Shown: positions 21,262 through 32,578 of the stretch, piece by piece | How positions within the stretch are numbered: the stretch's first letter is position 1 | Layout of the letters: each line of letters begins with the position of its first letter | DNA from: Excoecaria cochinchinensis | Lineage: Eukaryota; Streptophyta; Magnoliopsida; Malpighiales; Euphorbiaceae | Length of the DNA: 64,000 bases | Assembly: GCA_947683425.1 (NCBI GenBank) | Contig: CANTUQ010000077.1 | Location: forward strand, 2,294,001-2,358,000 | Direction: 5' to 3' | The notes under the pieces: model-generated | Told to the model about the DNA's origin: nothing | What the model saw: the letters and a program-made list of their open reading frames with translations, nothing else | Database searches by the model: none | Program-made: the position numbers and the translations under genes

Positions 21262-22893
21262 TGATAAGTTACAATTATATTGATATTTTAGATTAATTCT
21301 TGGCATAATTATGTGTTTTATTTATTTAATTTTAATATTAATTAATTATTTTTTGTCTTTTTATTAATTTATAATGTTTTTATAATTTTTAATAAGTTTT
21401 GGGATGTTTTCAGGTGTTTTATATTAATCCGGAGCTAAATTGGAGGTTGGTGTTTGATTTTAGAAGAAATTATGGAAAGAAGGCAGATTTTGCCTAAAGC
21501 ACAGCCGTGCTTTTCAAAAGCATAGCCGTGCTTTTCAAAAGCACAGCTGTGCTTTCGAGGGGAGTGCGCACGCCAGCGAGATCAATCGATGACACAGCTG
21601 TGCTGTTGCGCAAGGCACAGCTGTGTCACGCAGGAGAGGCGCGCGCGGATGAGGACAGTGTCATGCATTTCTCGCCCAGCATAGCTGTGCTTCAGCAAGA
21701 AACACAGCTGTGCTGCGCCTTTTTTCCACTAGCTATCGCGCAACCCTAGCCAAAACATAGCTGTGCTTCTCAAAGCACAGCTGTGCTTTTCTCCAGTATT
21801 AAAATTAAAGCGCCGCTGCAAACCAAGGGGGAGTTTTTTTTAGTTTTTAGTATTTATTTTTATTTTTCTTGTTTTTTTCTTTAGGTTAGACTTAGATTTA
21901 TTTTCCCTTAAATTCCACATTTTATTTAATTTTCAGGTTTTAATTTTCATTTTAAAATTCTGTTTTAGATAGATTTTGTTCTTAATTAATTTAGATTATT
22001 TTTAGTTTAAATTTATATTTTGGGGATTCAAGGAGATTCCAAGGTTGATGAACAAGACTTCAAGATCTATTTTCTCTCTCATAAGGGTGTATTCTAAACT
22101 TTGATTTTTCATATTTTATGTTTATATTCTTGATGTTAGAGTAGTTATTCTTGCTTAGGAGTTCTTGAATCATATTTGTATTTTGGATTTTTGGATTTAA
22201 TGAATATTTTCATGATTTCTTTTATTTCTCTCATTATATTTTCTGCATTTATGATGATTATTGGATTTGATTATGATTTAGTCCGGAATAATGATTAATT
22301 TCAAATCTGATTTTTGTTGTAATTTATTTTTGCTATGTTTTTATATCTCTGCATCTATCGGTTTAGCTTGCTCCGGAATGGGACGCTTGATTTATAGATG
22401 TTAGTTTTATAATTTTCAGATATGTGAGGAATAGATGGGTTTTGGGTTGTTTGGCTCCGGAATGGGAAAGCAAACCGGATCTAGGACTTTAGACCCTTGC
22501 TTAGGCTAGTTGTATGGCTTGCTTCGGAATGGGACGTTATGCAATTAGAGTAGATTGCTCCGGAATGAGACGCTTGGGTTTAATTGGGTTGTCCAGAATT
22601 TCATGTTTATGTTGTTTTACCAATTTCCAGTTACATTTATGAGGATAGAATTTCCTAAGCATTTAATTTCATCCTTGAGTAATTTCTTGATGAACACTTT
22701 TATTTTTAAATGTTAATTAATTTTCTTGCTTAGCTTAGTTTTCTCCACCAAACAAACTGGGGACATCTCATATTCACTCATCTATAGATATTTAACGTGA
22801 CAATCCTTTTTCCCTTGGGTACGATAACTTGGGGTCCTAACTATACCCCACTTTATTACTTGTCGATTCGGTACACTTGCCGAACACCGATCA
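21262..22893. repeat. Solo-LTR-like insertion in gag of element A
   Basis: The segment starts TGATAAGTTACAATT, ends CACCGATCA and is flanked by the 5-bp direct repeat CCTGC (21257-21261, 22894-22898). Gag similarity continues on both sides. At 1632 bp with no ORF it is best read as a solo LTR. A cluster of CAGCTG-centred palindromes lies at 21497-21790, with an imperfect CCGGAATGGGAC repeat at about 22370-22575. The family is uncertain; the end sequence recalls Athila-like LTRs. Confidence 0.75.
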
Positions 22894-22898
22894 CCTGC

Positions 22899-24020
22899 CT
22901 GCCCCCTGATTACTATAAACCTTCCTGGCATAGGCTTCATTACTCGCTCTCTTCGCTATGAATTCACTCTCGGCCTCTATGGCGATATCCTTCAAGGATT
23001 CCCAATCCTTGAGACCTTTCATCTTTAGTCCCTCATTCAGGTACGAACTTGCATTTCGAATAAACAATCGAATCTGTTTTGAGGTATCGGGCTTATGCTT
23101 CATCTCCATAAGCCTATTCTGCCACCTAGTGAGATACTCATGGAAGGACTCTCTTGATTGCTGCTGTAATAGCTCTCGGTCCTTCAAGGTGACCTCCATC
23201 AGGGTACTACAGTCATACTGCTTGAGAAACTCCTCAGTCAGCAGATCCCAATCCTCTTTGGACCTTCTATCCAATCCAAGATACCAATCTACTGCAGCTC
23301 TAGTAAAAATATTCTTTCTTCTATTTCCTAGATAAGGTGGTACCCTTCATGACCAGAGAGTGTTGCTTAATATGCGCCGTTGGATCAGAAGTCCCGTCAA
23401 ACTTGGGAATATCAGGCATTTTGAAATTATAAGGCACTAGGTCATCCCCATCTAACTCTCTATCCTCAGGGTTCATCCTCCTACCTACTGTCAATATACA
23501 GGTCATGGCCTCAAACCTCTCTTCCATTTTCTTCCACATCGCCTTCTCGACTTTAGGCACCTTTCCCTTTACTGAGACTGGATCTTCTTCAAAGAAGTCA
23601 TCATCAAGATCTATAACCCTTTTAGGTTCGGGTGCACCCCTGGGCTCAGCCACTGGTGGGCTTAAAATCACCGAAGGGTCCTCTCTAACCTGATCTTACC
23701 TCTCTTGCCCTATTGTAGGAGCAACTTGTGGTTGCCCAGCAGCTGCATCATCGCAGTAGTTAAATTCCCCATCATGGTCATCATCCTATTTTCAAACTCC
23801 TCCAGTCTCCTACCCACTTCCTCAGTAATCAATGCATGGGTCACATCGGACTCTCTTGAAGGATCAACCATACTAAGTTCTACTAAAAAGTCTGAAGATA
23901 AAGTCCCACTGCCCTTTGAAAATGAATTTGAACCCCAAACTGATACCCTTCTTGACAACTGCAAGACAAGATTTCTGATCAGCCATCCACTGGGATCCCT
24001 AGACCACCCGGACAAATCTA
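22899..24020 (-). pseudogene. Gag N-terminal and capsid-like region of element A
   Basis: In order on the minus strand: EEVGRRLEEFENRMMTMMGNL (a short helical start), then an acidic linker. Next come KMPDIPKFDGTSDPTAHIKQ and KEDWDLLTEEFLKQYD, then ESFHEYLTRWQNRLMEMK and LKDWESLKDIAIEAE, the gag motifs of this lineage. Stops near 23707 and 23320, with a frame change at 23320-23274, break it into three pieces. The start codon is not certain. Element 2 has a clear homologue at 52023-53406. Confidence 0.82.
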
Positions 24021-24603
24021 TGATGGTTGCATAGCTCACCTTATCAGAATGATGCATGAATGGCATATACGATGCATGATCGTAAGCCGTGCAGCACTTC
24101 ACAATCACATACAAGTAAGTAGATCCTTCCAACCTTTTAACTCCCACACATGAGGTCAATTGGTCTCTTCTTAAGTGGGCTTAATCCATGGGTCAACAGG
24201 GGACCCGAGGAATGCGCATAGTGCATGGTGGGAAACCGGTAACACAAAATCTCTCAAAATGCGCATACGTATGAGTTTCGGCCATTATGTATTTGGACAC
24301 TTCAACCAAATTAAGGTCAACCCACCGGGGCATGAAAGCCTTTGATAGAAGACCACTTAATTCATTTGATTCTGTTTAATACATGATGGCCCACACGACA
24401 AGCATTGCATTACAGTTTATTTCACCGAGGGGAAGTATCTATCTATTGCTATTATATTACTTTAGGGCTACCCAAGCATGGTCCTTGCCAACAGATCTAG
24501 CTCATCACGAGCATAATAACCAATCAGGTCTCCATTTGATATACCATGACGGTACAAGGTTTAGGCTGGTGATTATCCTTAACACTCCCCCACATTGAGT
24601 AAA
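24021..24603 (-). promoter_or_regulatory. Leader of element A with conserved block at 24490-24603
   Basis: No ORF. On the minus strand the block reads GGATAATCACCAGC, TTGTACCGTCA, GGTATATCAAATGGAGACC, matching 51135-51245 and 14062-14165. Similarity with element 2 continues toward gag. At 24603 the leader ends abruptly and LTR body follows, so the PBS and the LTR 3' end are deleted. Confidence 0.65.
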
Positions 24604-26511
24604 TAAAGCGGTAAACACACAAAGGCACACCATTACAAAATGGAAATTGGGACAAATACAATCCCCAAATGAAAAGAAAATGGAAATTGGGACAAATACA
24701 ATCCCTCAAATGAAAAGAAATGCTAAATAGAATTGCCCTAAAAATAATTAATTACAAGAACCCATAAGATATATAAACATAAAACTAAACAATCAAACAA
24801 AATCAATAAAAGGAGAAACATGCATAAATTGGGATATTTATTCGATTTAGGAATATTGGTTCCTTCATGCTCACTTAAAAGTGGATCGAAGAGTTGTTTC
24901 GGCTATTTGCTTGAAAATTGGGACGAATTACTCCCATTTTGAGAAAACTAACTCTTCATTTTAATTCATGATATTTTTGCATTCCTTGACTAAAATCAAG
25001 GACATTAGTTCTAATTTATTAATAAAAATCCCGATTTAGTCATAAAAATATTTTTGTGATTTTTTATCTAACACGTGCATAAAATAAAACTATTTCATTT
25101 TATAAACAAACACAATCTCACAAATAGCGATAGGTAAGATCTCACCAAAATAACGTGGTCTCCTACGCGTCGTGACCCTTTTATTTGGTCACAAAAATGC
25201 TCAAACAAGCAACACCCATTTTAAGCCCCAAATAAAAATAGCAACAAAAAAATATTAACAATAGTTCTAATGTCAACTAAATAAAAATGAAAATAAGGGA
25301 AATAAATATCATAAGGCAGTAAATAAGATTTAAACTAAAAAGGGGAAACGATTATCACAAAAATCATAACAAAAAAATAATAAACTGATTTTTCACACCT
25401 AAATCATATCTATTTATCCATTTTCATACCAAAATAAAATAAAGATTGAAAAATCATGCTAAGAGAATAAATCTCAACTCCACAAGCATATATTCATCAA
25501 ATCATTATTCACATATTCATTAATACAAGGAAAATAAAATAAAATGAATAAAATAAAATGAGATAATAAAAATGGATCCAAGAATCTTTACCATTAGAGT
25601 AGATAATTTGGAAGCAAGATGTCTCTATCCATTCTCCCCGTCAAGATTTGAAATCAGACTCAAAAAGATTGAAGAAAATTTCAAGTTTTTATCTCAAAAA
25701 ATTCAACAACACTAAAACTCAAAAATAATTTTTTTGTTGTTTGATGAGAAACCCAAACTAAGGAAATTAATTTCCCTTCCTTAAGTTAAATATAATCTCA
25801 ACAAATATGTTTTTTTTTTATTCAAGAAAATCAAAGAAGAAAAAACCTTGCTCTCAAGGAAAAATGGTTCTTTTCTTCAAAGAAAACCCACATTTTTCTC
25901 TCCAAAAACTCCTCTTCCCTTTCAAAAATAATCCTCCTTTTGTTTTTTCTCTCTCCTCTTCTTATATAATCCACCCCAAAACATTTAAACTGTAAAAATT
26001 AGGTTTTTTTTTTCAGTTTAATTTGGATTATAGCCCCTGTAAAATCCGACAGAATCGCGTGTCAGAAGGAAGAACAGCGTGTCAGAAGGAGGGACACCGG
26101 CAAAAGGGCGGTCTACTGAGGGGCGCCCAGCGCGCAAGGGCAGCCTCGTGCGCTACTTTCGCTTGGCTACGCATGCGGGGAGGGCGCTGCCGTGTGCGAA
26201 GGGGAGAGCCCCTCGCTGCGCATGTAGCAGGGCCCCTCATGCACGCGCGCGGCAAGGGCAGCTCCCCGCCCGCACGCTTCTCTCCCTGCGAGACGACACG
26301 CGCACGTCCTCCATACGCAAACCAAAAAAAAATCTTTTTTTCCAAAAAATAAAAATAAATAAATAAATAAAAAATTTTAAAAGCATTTTGAGACAGATAA
26401 AAGAACTTGACAAGGAGACGATCAATCCCTACTTTCTTGCCTATGAATCGGTCTTTATTGTCATCATCGGGTAATCCTGTTCTTAGACCAGCTCGGGACC
26501 CGGTGTCTACA
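24604..26511 (-). repeat. LTR piece X of element A (3' end deleted)
   Basis: It starts TGTAGACACCGGGTCCCGAG on the minus strand at 26511. It contains a GC-rich stretch (26080-26310) and the typical body with ATTGGTTCC, but lacks the last few hundred bases. A 41-bp direct duplication is at about 24636-24720. Immediately beyond its start lies another truncated LTR rather than a polypurine tract. Confidence 0.75.
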
Positions 26512-27514
26512 CAGAGATAGTTCGGGACATCATTCTTACTCATGCCTTGGTTAATTTTTATATGAATGAGTTTTTAAGATTAACTTCCTATCTCTTTTCT
26601 CAAATGAATTATTAAAGACACATAAATGAAAGCGTAATACAAGCATGTAAAAAAAACCATAAACATAAAATAAAGTAAAAATGTCCCAACAAAATAGAAA
26701 ATAAGTTATGCATAAAATGAAAAATTCATTTAGATGGGAACATTGGTTCATGCACACATATTTTACAAAAATGAAGAGTTCTTAAACAGGTTTTAAGAAA
26801 AGAGGGATGAGTGATCCCATTTTGGTAAAAACAAGAACTCTTTCTTTATGTATCGTTTTGAGGAGGAAAACTGGACATTGATCCCATCTTATTTAGAATA
26901 ATTCCATTTTATTTGTATAAAATCTTTAGTGAATTTTTATGTTTAACAAGCATAAAATTCTTTTATTATTACAAATCCAAACCAAAAAATAAAGAAAAGG
27001 CAAGCTAAAAAAAATTAAAGTACAAAAGAAATGACTAATTCCAATGTAACTCATGCATCCTAACCTTCGAATCTCCATTCGTTGGGAAAAACACATTTGT
27101 GAGATATTTTGGGGCAAAAAGAAACAAAAGAAAACAAATAAATTAGAAAACTCAATAAGTAAATAACAATACTTAAATAAGTAAATAAGTGTAATGCATA
27201 CTGGAATTATAAAAATAAATAAAATAAGAAACACATAAATAATAAGAAAAAATAAGATGGTAGCTCCCCTCCCGCATGCTTCTCCCCCTGCGAGACGACA
27301 CGCGCGTGCCCTCCACACGCAAACCCAAAAAATAATCTTTTTTTCCAGAAACGAAAAATAAATAAATAAATAAAAAATTTTAAAAGCATTTTGAGACAGA
27401 TAAAAGAACTTGACAAGGAGACGATCAATCCCTACTTTCTTGCCTATGAATCGGTCTTTATTGTTATCATCGGATAATCCTATTCTTGGACCACCTCGGG
27501 ACCGGGTGTCTACA
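26512..27514 (-). repeat. LTR piece Y (internally deleted copy)
   Basis: The left part begins CAGAGATAGTTCGGGAC, a truncated LTR 3' portion. At about 27263 it jumps to the LTR 5' portion, which ends with the terminus ...GTGTCTACA at 27514. Both flanking junctions are the same TCTACA|CAGAGATAG. Confidence 0.75.
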
Positions 27515-29876
27515 CAGAGATAGTTCGGGACATCATTCTTACTTATACCTTGGTTAATTTTTTTATGAATGAGTTTTTAAGATTAACTTCCTATCTCTTT
27601 TCTTAAACGAATTATTAAAGATACATAAATGAAAGCGTAATACAAGCATGTAAAAAAAGCCATAAACATAAAATAAAGTAAAAATGTCCCAACAAAATAG
27701 AAAATAAGTCATGCATAAAATGGAAAATTCATTTAGATAGGAACATTGATTCCTACACACATATTTTACTAAAATGAAGAGTTCTTAAACAAGTTTTAGG
27801 AAAAGAGGGATGAGTGATCCCATTTTGGTAAAAACAAGAAATCTTTCTTTATGTATCATTTTGAGGAGGAAAACTGGACATTGATCCCATCTTATTTAGA
27901 ATAATTCCATTTTATTTGTATAAACTTTTTAGTGAATTTTTATGTTTAACGAGCATAAAATTCTTTTATTATTACAAATCTAAACCAAAAAATAAAGAAA
28001 AGGCAAGCTAAAAAAAATTAAAGTACAAAAGAAATGATTAATTCCAATATAACTCATGCATCATAACCTTCGAATCTCCATTTGTTGGGAAAAACACATT
28101 TGTGAGATATTTTGGGGCAAAAAGAAACAAAAGAAAACAAATAAATTAGAAAACTCAATAAGTAAATAACAATACTTAAATAAGTAAATAAGTGTAATAC
28201 ATACTGGAATTATAAAAATAAATAAAATAAGAAACACATAAATAACAAGAAAAAATAAGATGGCATGCTAAAAGACAAGAAAATAATATAAACCATGCAA
28301 TAAAACATAAAAGGCTAGAAAATATGCATTAAAAGATTCAAAATCAACAAAAGAGGGATGGATGGCCAAAAGAGGGGGCGAACGACGGGAAAGAGAGCCC
28401 CGCTACGTCACGTCTTTTATTATGAGTAACGTGTACTGCTCAGGCTTTCTTCTTATGGCTCGTGCCTAGAATACAACATCACACACAGAATCACGTTTTT
28501 TTATACCATTTTCATGATAAAAAGCCTTAAACATGCACATAATAAAACATGCATAATAAAGATTATGTTTTATACCATTTTATTATGTTTTATTATGCAC
28601 ATAATAAAACATAATAAAATCATTCCTATAATTTCATAAACCTATTTAAATCAAGAGAAACTGAAAATAACAAAGATTTCAGATTTAAATATGCTAAAAA
28701 TAGAAAAACACCATCAATGGATAAAACCTATAACATGTCTTTTCCTACATGGTTCTCAATTATTTTCAATCAATCATGGTATATTGAACATGGAAAAGAT
28801 ATTTAAACATGCAAAACAATATAAAATCACATAAATCAAGCAATTAAGATCTCAAATAATGGAAATAAAAAATTAATACATAATTTTTAATGGATTTAAA
28901 AAAACAAAAAATATAAAGGATTAAGCCCAGTTTATTACCCTCAGTGTGTTTGCTTTCCAGAAAATGAAAGAACCGTGCTTCGATTCCTCCTTGAGTTTCA
29001 TAATTGGAATTAAAAGAAAATCAAGGAAAAGGCGATATTTTGTTTGTTATGTATCAGGAAAACAATGGAATCAAAACTTCCCAAGAGAAGGAAATTGATT
29101 CTTCCTTTCTCAGAAAATTATTGCTCTCCTAATAATATAGAATTTCCAAGAGAAGAAAATTACTTTTTCTTTCTTAGTAATCTGCCTCCCTAAAAAAAAA
29201 AAAAACCCTTTTTCTCTCTCAAAGAATTCTGTCACTAAAAATTCTCAATTCCCTTTCTTTTTCTTTGAAAGGCTTTTATTCCCCTTTTTAAGATGGAAAT
29301 TCTTGATTTTAAGGAATTTTGAAAAATTAATCTCCAACAGATTTCCTCCCTTGTAAATCCTTAAAAATCAGCACCAAAATCCATTTAAATTCTCCCCATT
29401 TAAAAATTAGATCTGATCTAGATTTTTCGCTATGAAAACACCATAGACGGGTGACACTACATCACAGACAGGGGGCACTCAGAAAAGGTGTTTAAAATTA
29501 TAAAAATGCCCTTTTTGCCGCGACTTGGTTAACTTGTACCCATGACTCAGTGAGTTACGGGAGCAAGTCATCGAGCCGCGGGAAGGAAGGGAGATGAGAA
29601 GAGCTTGCCAGCAAGAGGCGGGCAGTGCAAAGAGGTGACAGACAGGCGTCTATCTTGAGAGATGGGCATCTGTCAACCAAAAAGCCTAAATTTTACACTT
29701 AAAACTTAATTTTAGCTCCGAAAAAAAGCAAAAAGGGTTAACTCAAGAAAAGATCTTTTGAAAACTGTGAAAACTAAGGATAAGGACCAGCACTTCCGTT
29801 TTCCATTTGTAATATAAGTAGCATCATCCTCATTGGATAACTTTGATCTGGGCTGCCTTGGGACCTAGTGTCTACA
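27515..29876 (-). repeat. LTR piece Z
   Basis: It begins with the same truncation point as piece Y, parallels it closely to about 28262, and then carries the full LTR body to the terminus ...CTAGTGTCTACA at 29876. Beyond it there is no polypurine tract, so it is a 5' or solo LTR. Short CAGAC/GTCTG-type words lie at 29450-29660. Confidence 0.75.
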
Positions 29877-30943
29877 GTCCACTTAAATATGCCCAAACTT
29901 AGCTCCATATTCAGGGAAGGCCTAGAGGCCCTACTTTAACTTGGTCTAATCAGAATTATAATGACTTTAATAATATTTATAATCCATTATAATTATTATT
30001 CGACTCATTTGGATAGACCTTATAATCCATAAAGCTATTCTTTATCATTTATGTGCACAGAGCATAAAGAAAATTTATCTGTGCATCCATTTGGACTTTT
30101 AAGCTCAAATTCATTTCTCTTTATATAATCAATCATCACTGTGATTATTAATATTATAGTAGACCTTGTGTTTTTACCTTAATACCCTTTTTTGTTATGT
30201 GAGCGACCTTTTTGACTTTTATGCAGTTTGGCAATACAAAATGCAACTGCAAATCCTAGTTTAACTAGGATTGCATAATTCAAACTCATTTAATTATTAT
30301 ATCTGTCACACATTGATATTATCATGCATTCATGCATAATTTATCAGAGGCTTCTAACCAATCATGATAACTACCCAAGCGTACAGAGAAGTCAAGTTGT
30401 TTGACGTTAACCCTTACATATACGGTTATCGTATAATTACTCCTTTCATCATTCTTGCATCTCATTTAAGTTCATAGTATGGATAAATGTCAAACTCCTC
30501 TAACTTAAACATATTGATTCTCAATCACCTAGCATTTTCACTTTCGCCAAAGATTCTTGACCAAAGATGCATAAGAATAGTGAGAAAAGTTCCCTACTCT
30601 AATTTGGGGTGGTGAATTCTATGTGGGTCATTCAACTACCTTTAAGTAGTTCATTACATACCCAATCACCGAGCTATGTATATCCCTTACAAAAAGTAAA
30701 AGCATAGGAGTCAAAGTATAACAATTTTCATTTGAGATTACCATGATGATCTCAAGTCTTAGGATACTTGTACCACTGATATGCAAAGATTCTTAACTTG
30801 ACATAGAATGAGCATCTATGTTAAGATTCTGTAGCCAAGTCTCCAATGTACTTGTTTCTCGAAACAAGCATCTACATGTTTACTTTATCACAGTACATGT
30901 AGTTTGTGAGAACTACTACTTGACATAGCCAAAAAGTATAACT
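29877..30943. other. Repeat-like sequence of unknown family, no gene seen
   Basis: AT-rich, without LTR termini or coding frames. It holds a tight run of three inverted repeats at 30791-30908, listed separately. Confidence 0.5.
30791..30908. repeat. Three consecutive inverted repeats
   Basis: First: TCTTAAC..ATAGA with TCTATGTTAAGA (30791-30826, 12 paired bases with a bulge). Second: CTTGTTTC/GAAACAAG (30851-30868, 8 bp, 2-nt loop). Third: CTACATG/CATGTAG (about 30871-30902). The word CTTGACATAG occurs in the first and just after the third. Confidence 0.6.
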
Positions 30944-31480
30944 TATAGCACCCTATACCCAGACCATAGAAAAATCTGAATATCGGGTGCTACACGACAA
31001 TCTAAAGTCAGTTAAAAACTAAATTACAAAATTTCTTTTTCAATTGGTCTAACTAATTAAAACCCCACTATATATTCTGCAGAAAATCGAACATAATTTC
31101 CCCTATATGGGTCACATTTCCCCCTTGTTCATAAAGAAATAAACACTTCTACTAGGCATCTCAATTGACGCCATCCACAAGTCAATTCAAACTCCAACAC
31201 AAATACAAATCCCATCATCCATATATCTCTTATTCATAAGAGAGTTTAACTCTTTTCATAATCATGCCAACTTAATTACATAACTAACTCTTAAATTAAA
31301 TTTACATATTTCAAAAATTTTCCTATTAAGTATATAGGCAAAAAGTAAGAAAGAGTATCCAAGATCTACAATAAATAACTTTTCAATACATTTATCTGTT
31401 TAGCTTTGATGTGACTTCAGCTTGATACAAATCCACTGGACTAATCTCTTCTGTCTTGTGTTTTGGTATTTCTAATGGTT
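30944..31480 (+). repeat. LTR-terminus-like segment (TATAGCACCC)
   Basis: It starts TATAGCACCCTATACCC, the inverse of the terminus GGGTATAGGGTGTTACA at 35295. Within it, 30944-30992 forms an imperfect inverted repeat (AGCACCCTATACC to ATATCGGGTGCTACA). It may be the start of the LTR that ends at 35295, but the flanks do not form a TSD. Confidence 0.4.
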
Positions 31481-31489
31481 TGCATGTAT

Positions 31490-32578
31490 TTTGCATGGTT
31501 GTTAATTTTTTAATTTAATCTTCTTTTACTCATTCTTGCATGTCATATTAATGCATCTTATTTAATCCATTTCATTTTCTATTTGTGAATTAATTTTATT
31601 TTAATACCTCTTCATATTTTCAGGTTATTATTTTTTTAAATATTTATTTCTTTTTAATTAATTAATTAATTTTATTTTATTACTAACTATTTGTCTCCTT
31701 TTACTTTGTCAATTTAATGAATCCACACATGTGAGTGTTTCCCACCGAATAAAGAGATCCAGGAGATTTAAGCCTTCTTTTTTGTTTGATTTATCATTTT
31801 TTGTTATTTTTGTTATTTTAATTATTTTTCTTTAATTATTTTGTCATGTAGTTTGTAATAAACTTATTTTATTTTATGCACGTTAAAAAGAAAATCATAA
31901 AAATATTTTTTATTAATAAATTGGATTTTTCTAATAAAATAGGACAAATGTCCTAAGTTTAGACAATAAAATATCACTTTTAAAAGAAGAGTTAATTTTT
32001 TCGAAATGAGATCACTCATCCCGATTTTCTCAATAATACCAAAAATAATTCTTCGATTTTTCTAAGTGTGCATGAAGGAACCAACATCCTACTGTAAATA
32101 ATGCCCCGTTTTATGTATATGTTTTATTTATTTTACTTTAATTTTGTATTTTGGTGGATTGTATTTTTGTCCCAAATTTTCATCTTGTAATTTATTTTTG
32201 TAATTTATTTTTATTTATGTATCGCTTTTCTTGATTTCTGATGTGCGCTTTAATTAAATTGCATGACATGTGAAAAGAGAGATTGGAAAATTAATTATTA
32301 AAAACTCATTTATAATTAACCAAGGCATTAATAGGAGTGAAGTTCAGAATCTTTCTTTGGTTTAGACCACAGAGGTTAGACGAACTTTCTCAATTTTTGT
32401 AAATTGGGTGGCGACTCCAAAATATCTCAAAAGTACCTAAAGGTTTAATGGGATTAGATGAACTTTTCCAATGTTCTATTGGGTAGGGATTCCAAAATAT
32501 CTCATGTTACCCAAAATTTAGATGCGAACCCATTAAAAGCGGGCCTCTGGGACTAAAGCGGGTTTGACGTGTGTCATA
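31490..32578 (+). repeat. 5'-truncated Tat-type LTR
   Basis: Resembles the 3' half of the LTRs of element 2: GAACCAACAT near 32077, then TTGGGTGGCGACTCCAAAAT, TTCTATTGGG and AAAGCGGG, ending GACGTGTGTCATA at about 32578. The TGTAGACAC start is missing. Confidence 0.65.

Larger units (their letters stand above)
25..29876 (-). mobile_element. Host element A: decayed Ty3/Gypsy (Tat-lineage) retrotransposon, interrupted twice
   Basis: Read on the minus strand, the order is LTR array (29876-24604), leader, gag, spacer, protease, reverse transcriptase, RNase H, second RNase H, integrase, stopping at 51. Two adjacent RNase H domains between RT and integrase are a known mark of the Tat lineage. The body is split by element 1 (836-16798) and by an LTR-like insertion (21262-22893). 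Every coding segment has stops or frameshifts, and some catalytic positions are changed, so the copy cannot be autonomous. The 3' LTR lies outside the window or is lost. Confidence 0.85.

Noticed and set aside
26082..26543. 153-codon minus frame in LTR piece X
   Set aside because: Runs from GC-rich LTR sequence through poly-A/T into the LTR terminus; overlapping frames on the other strand are as long.
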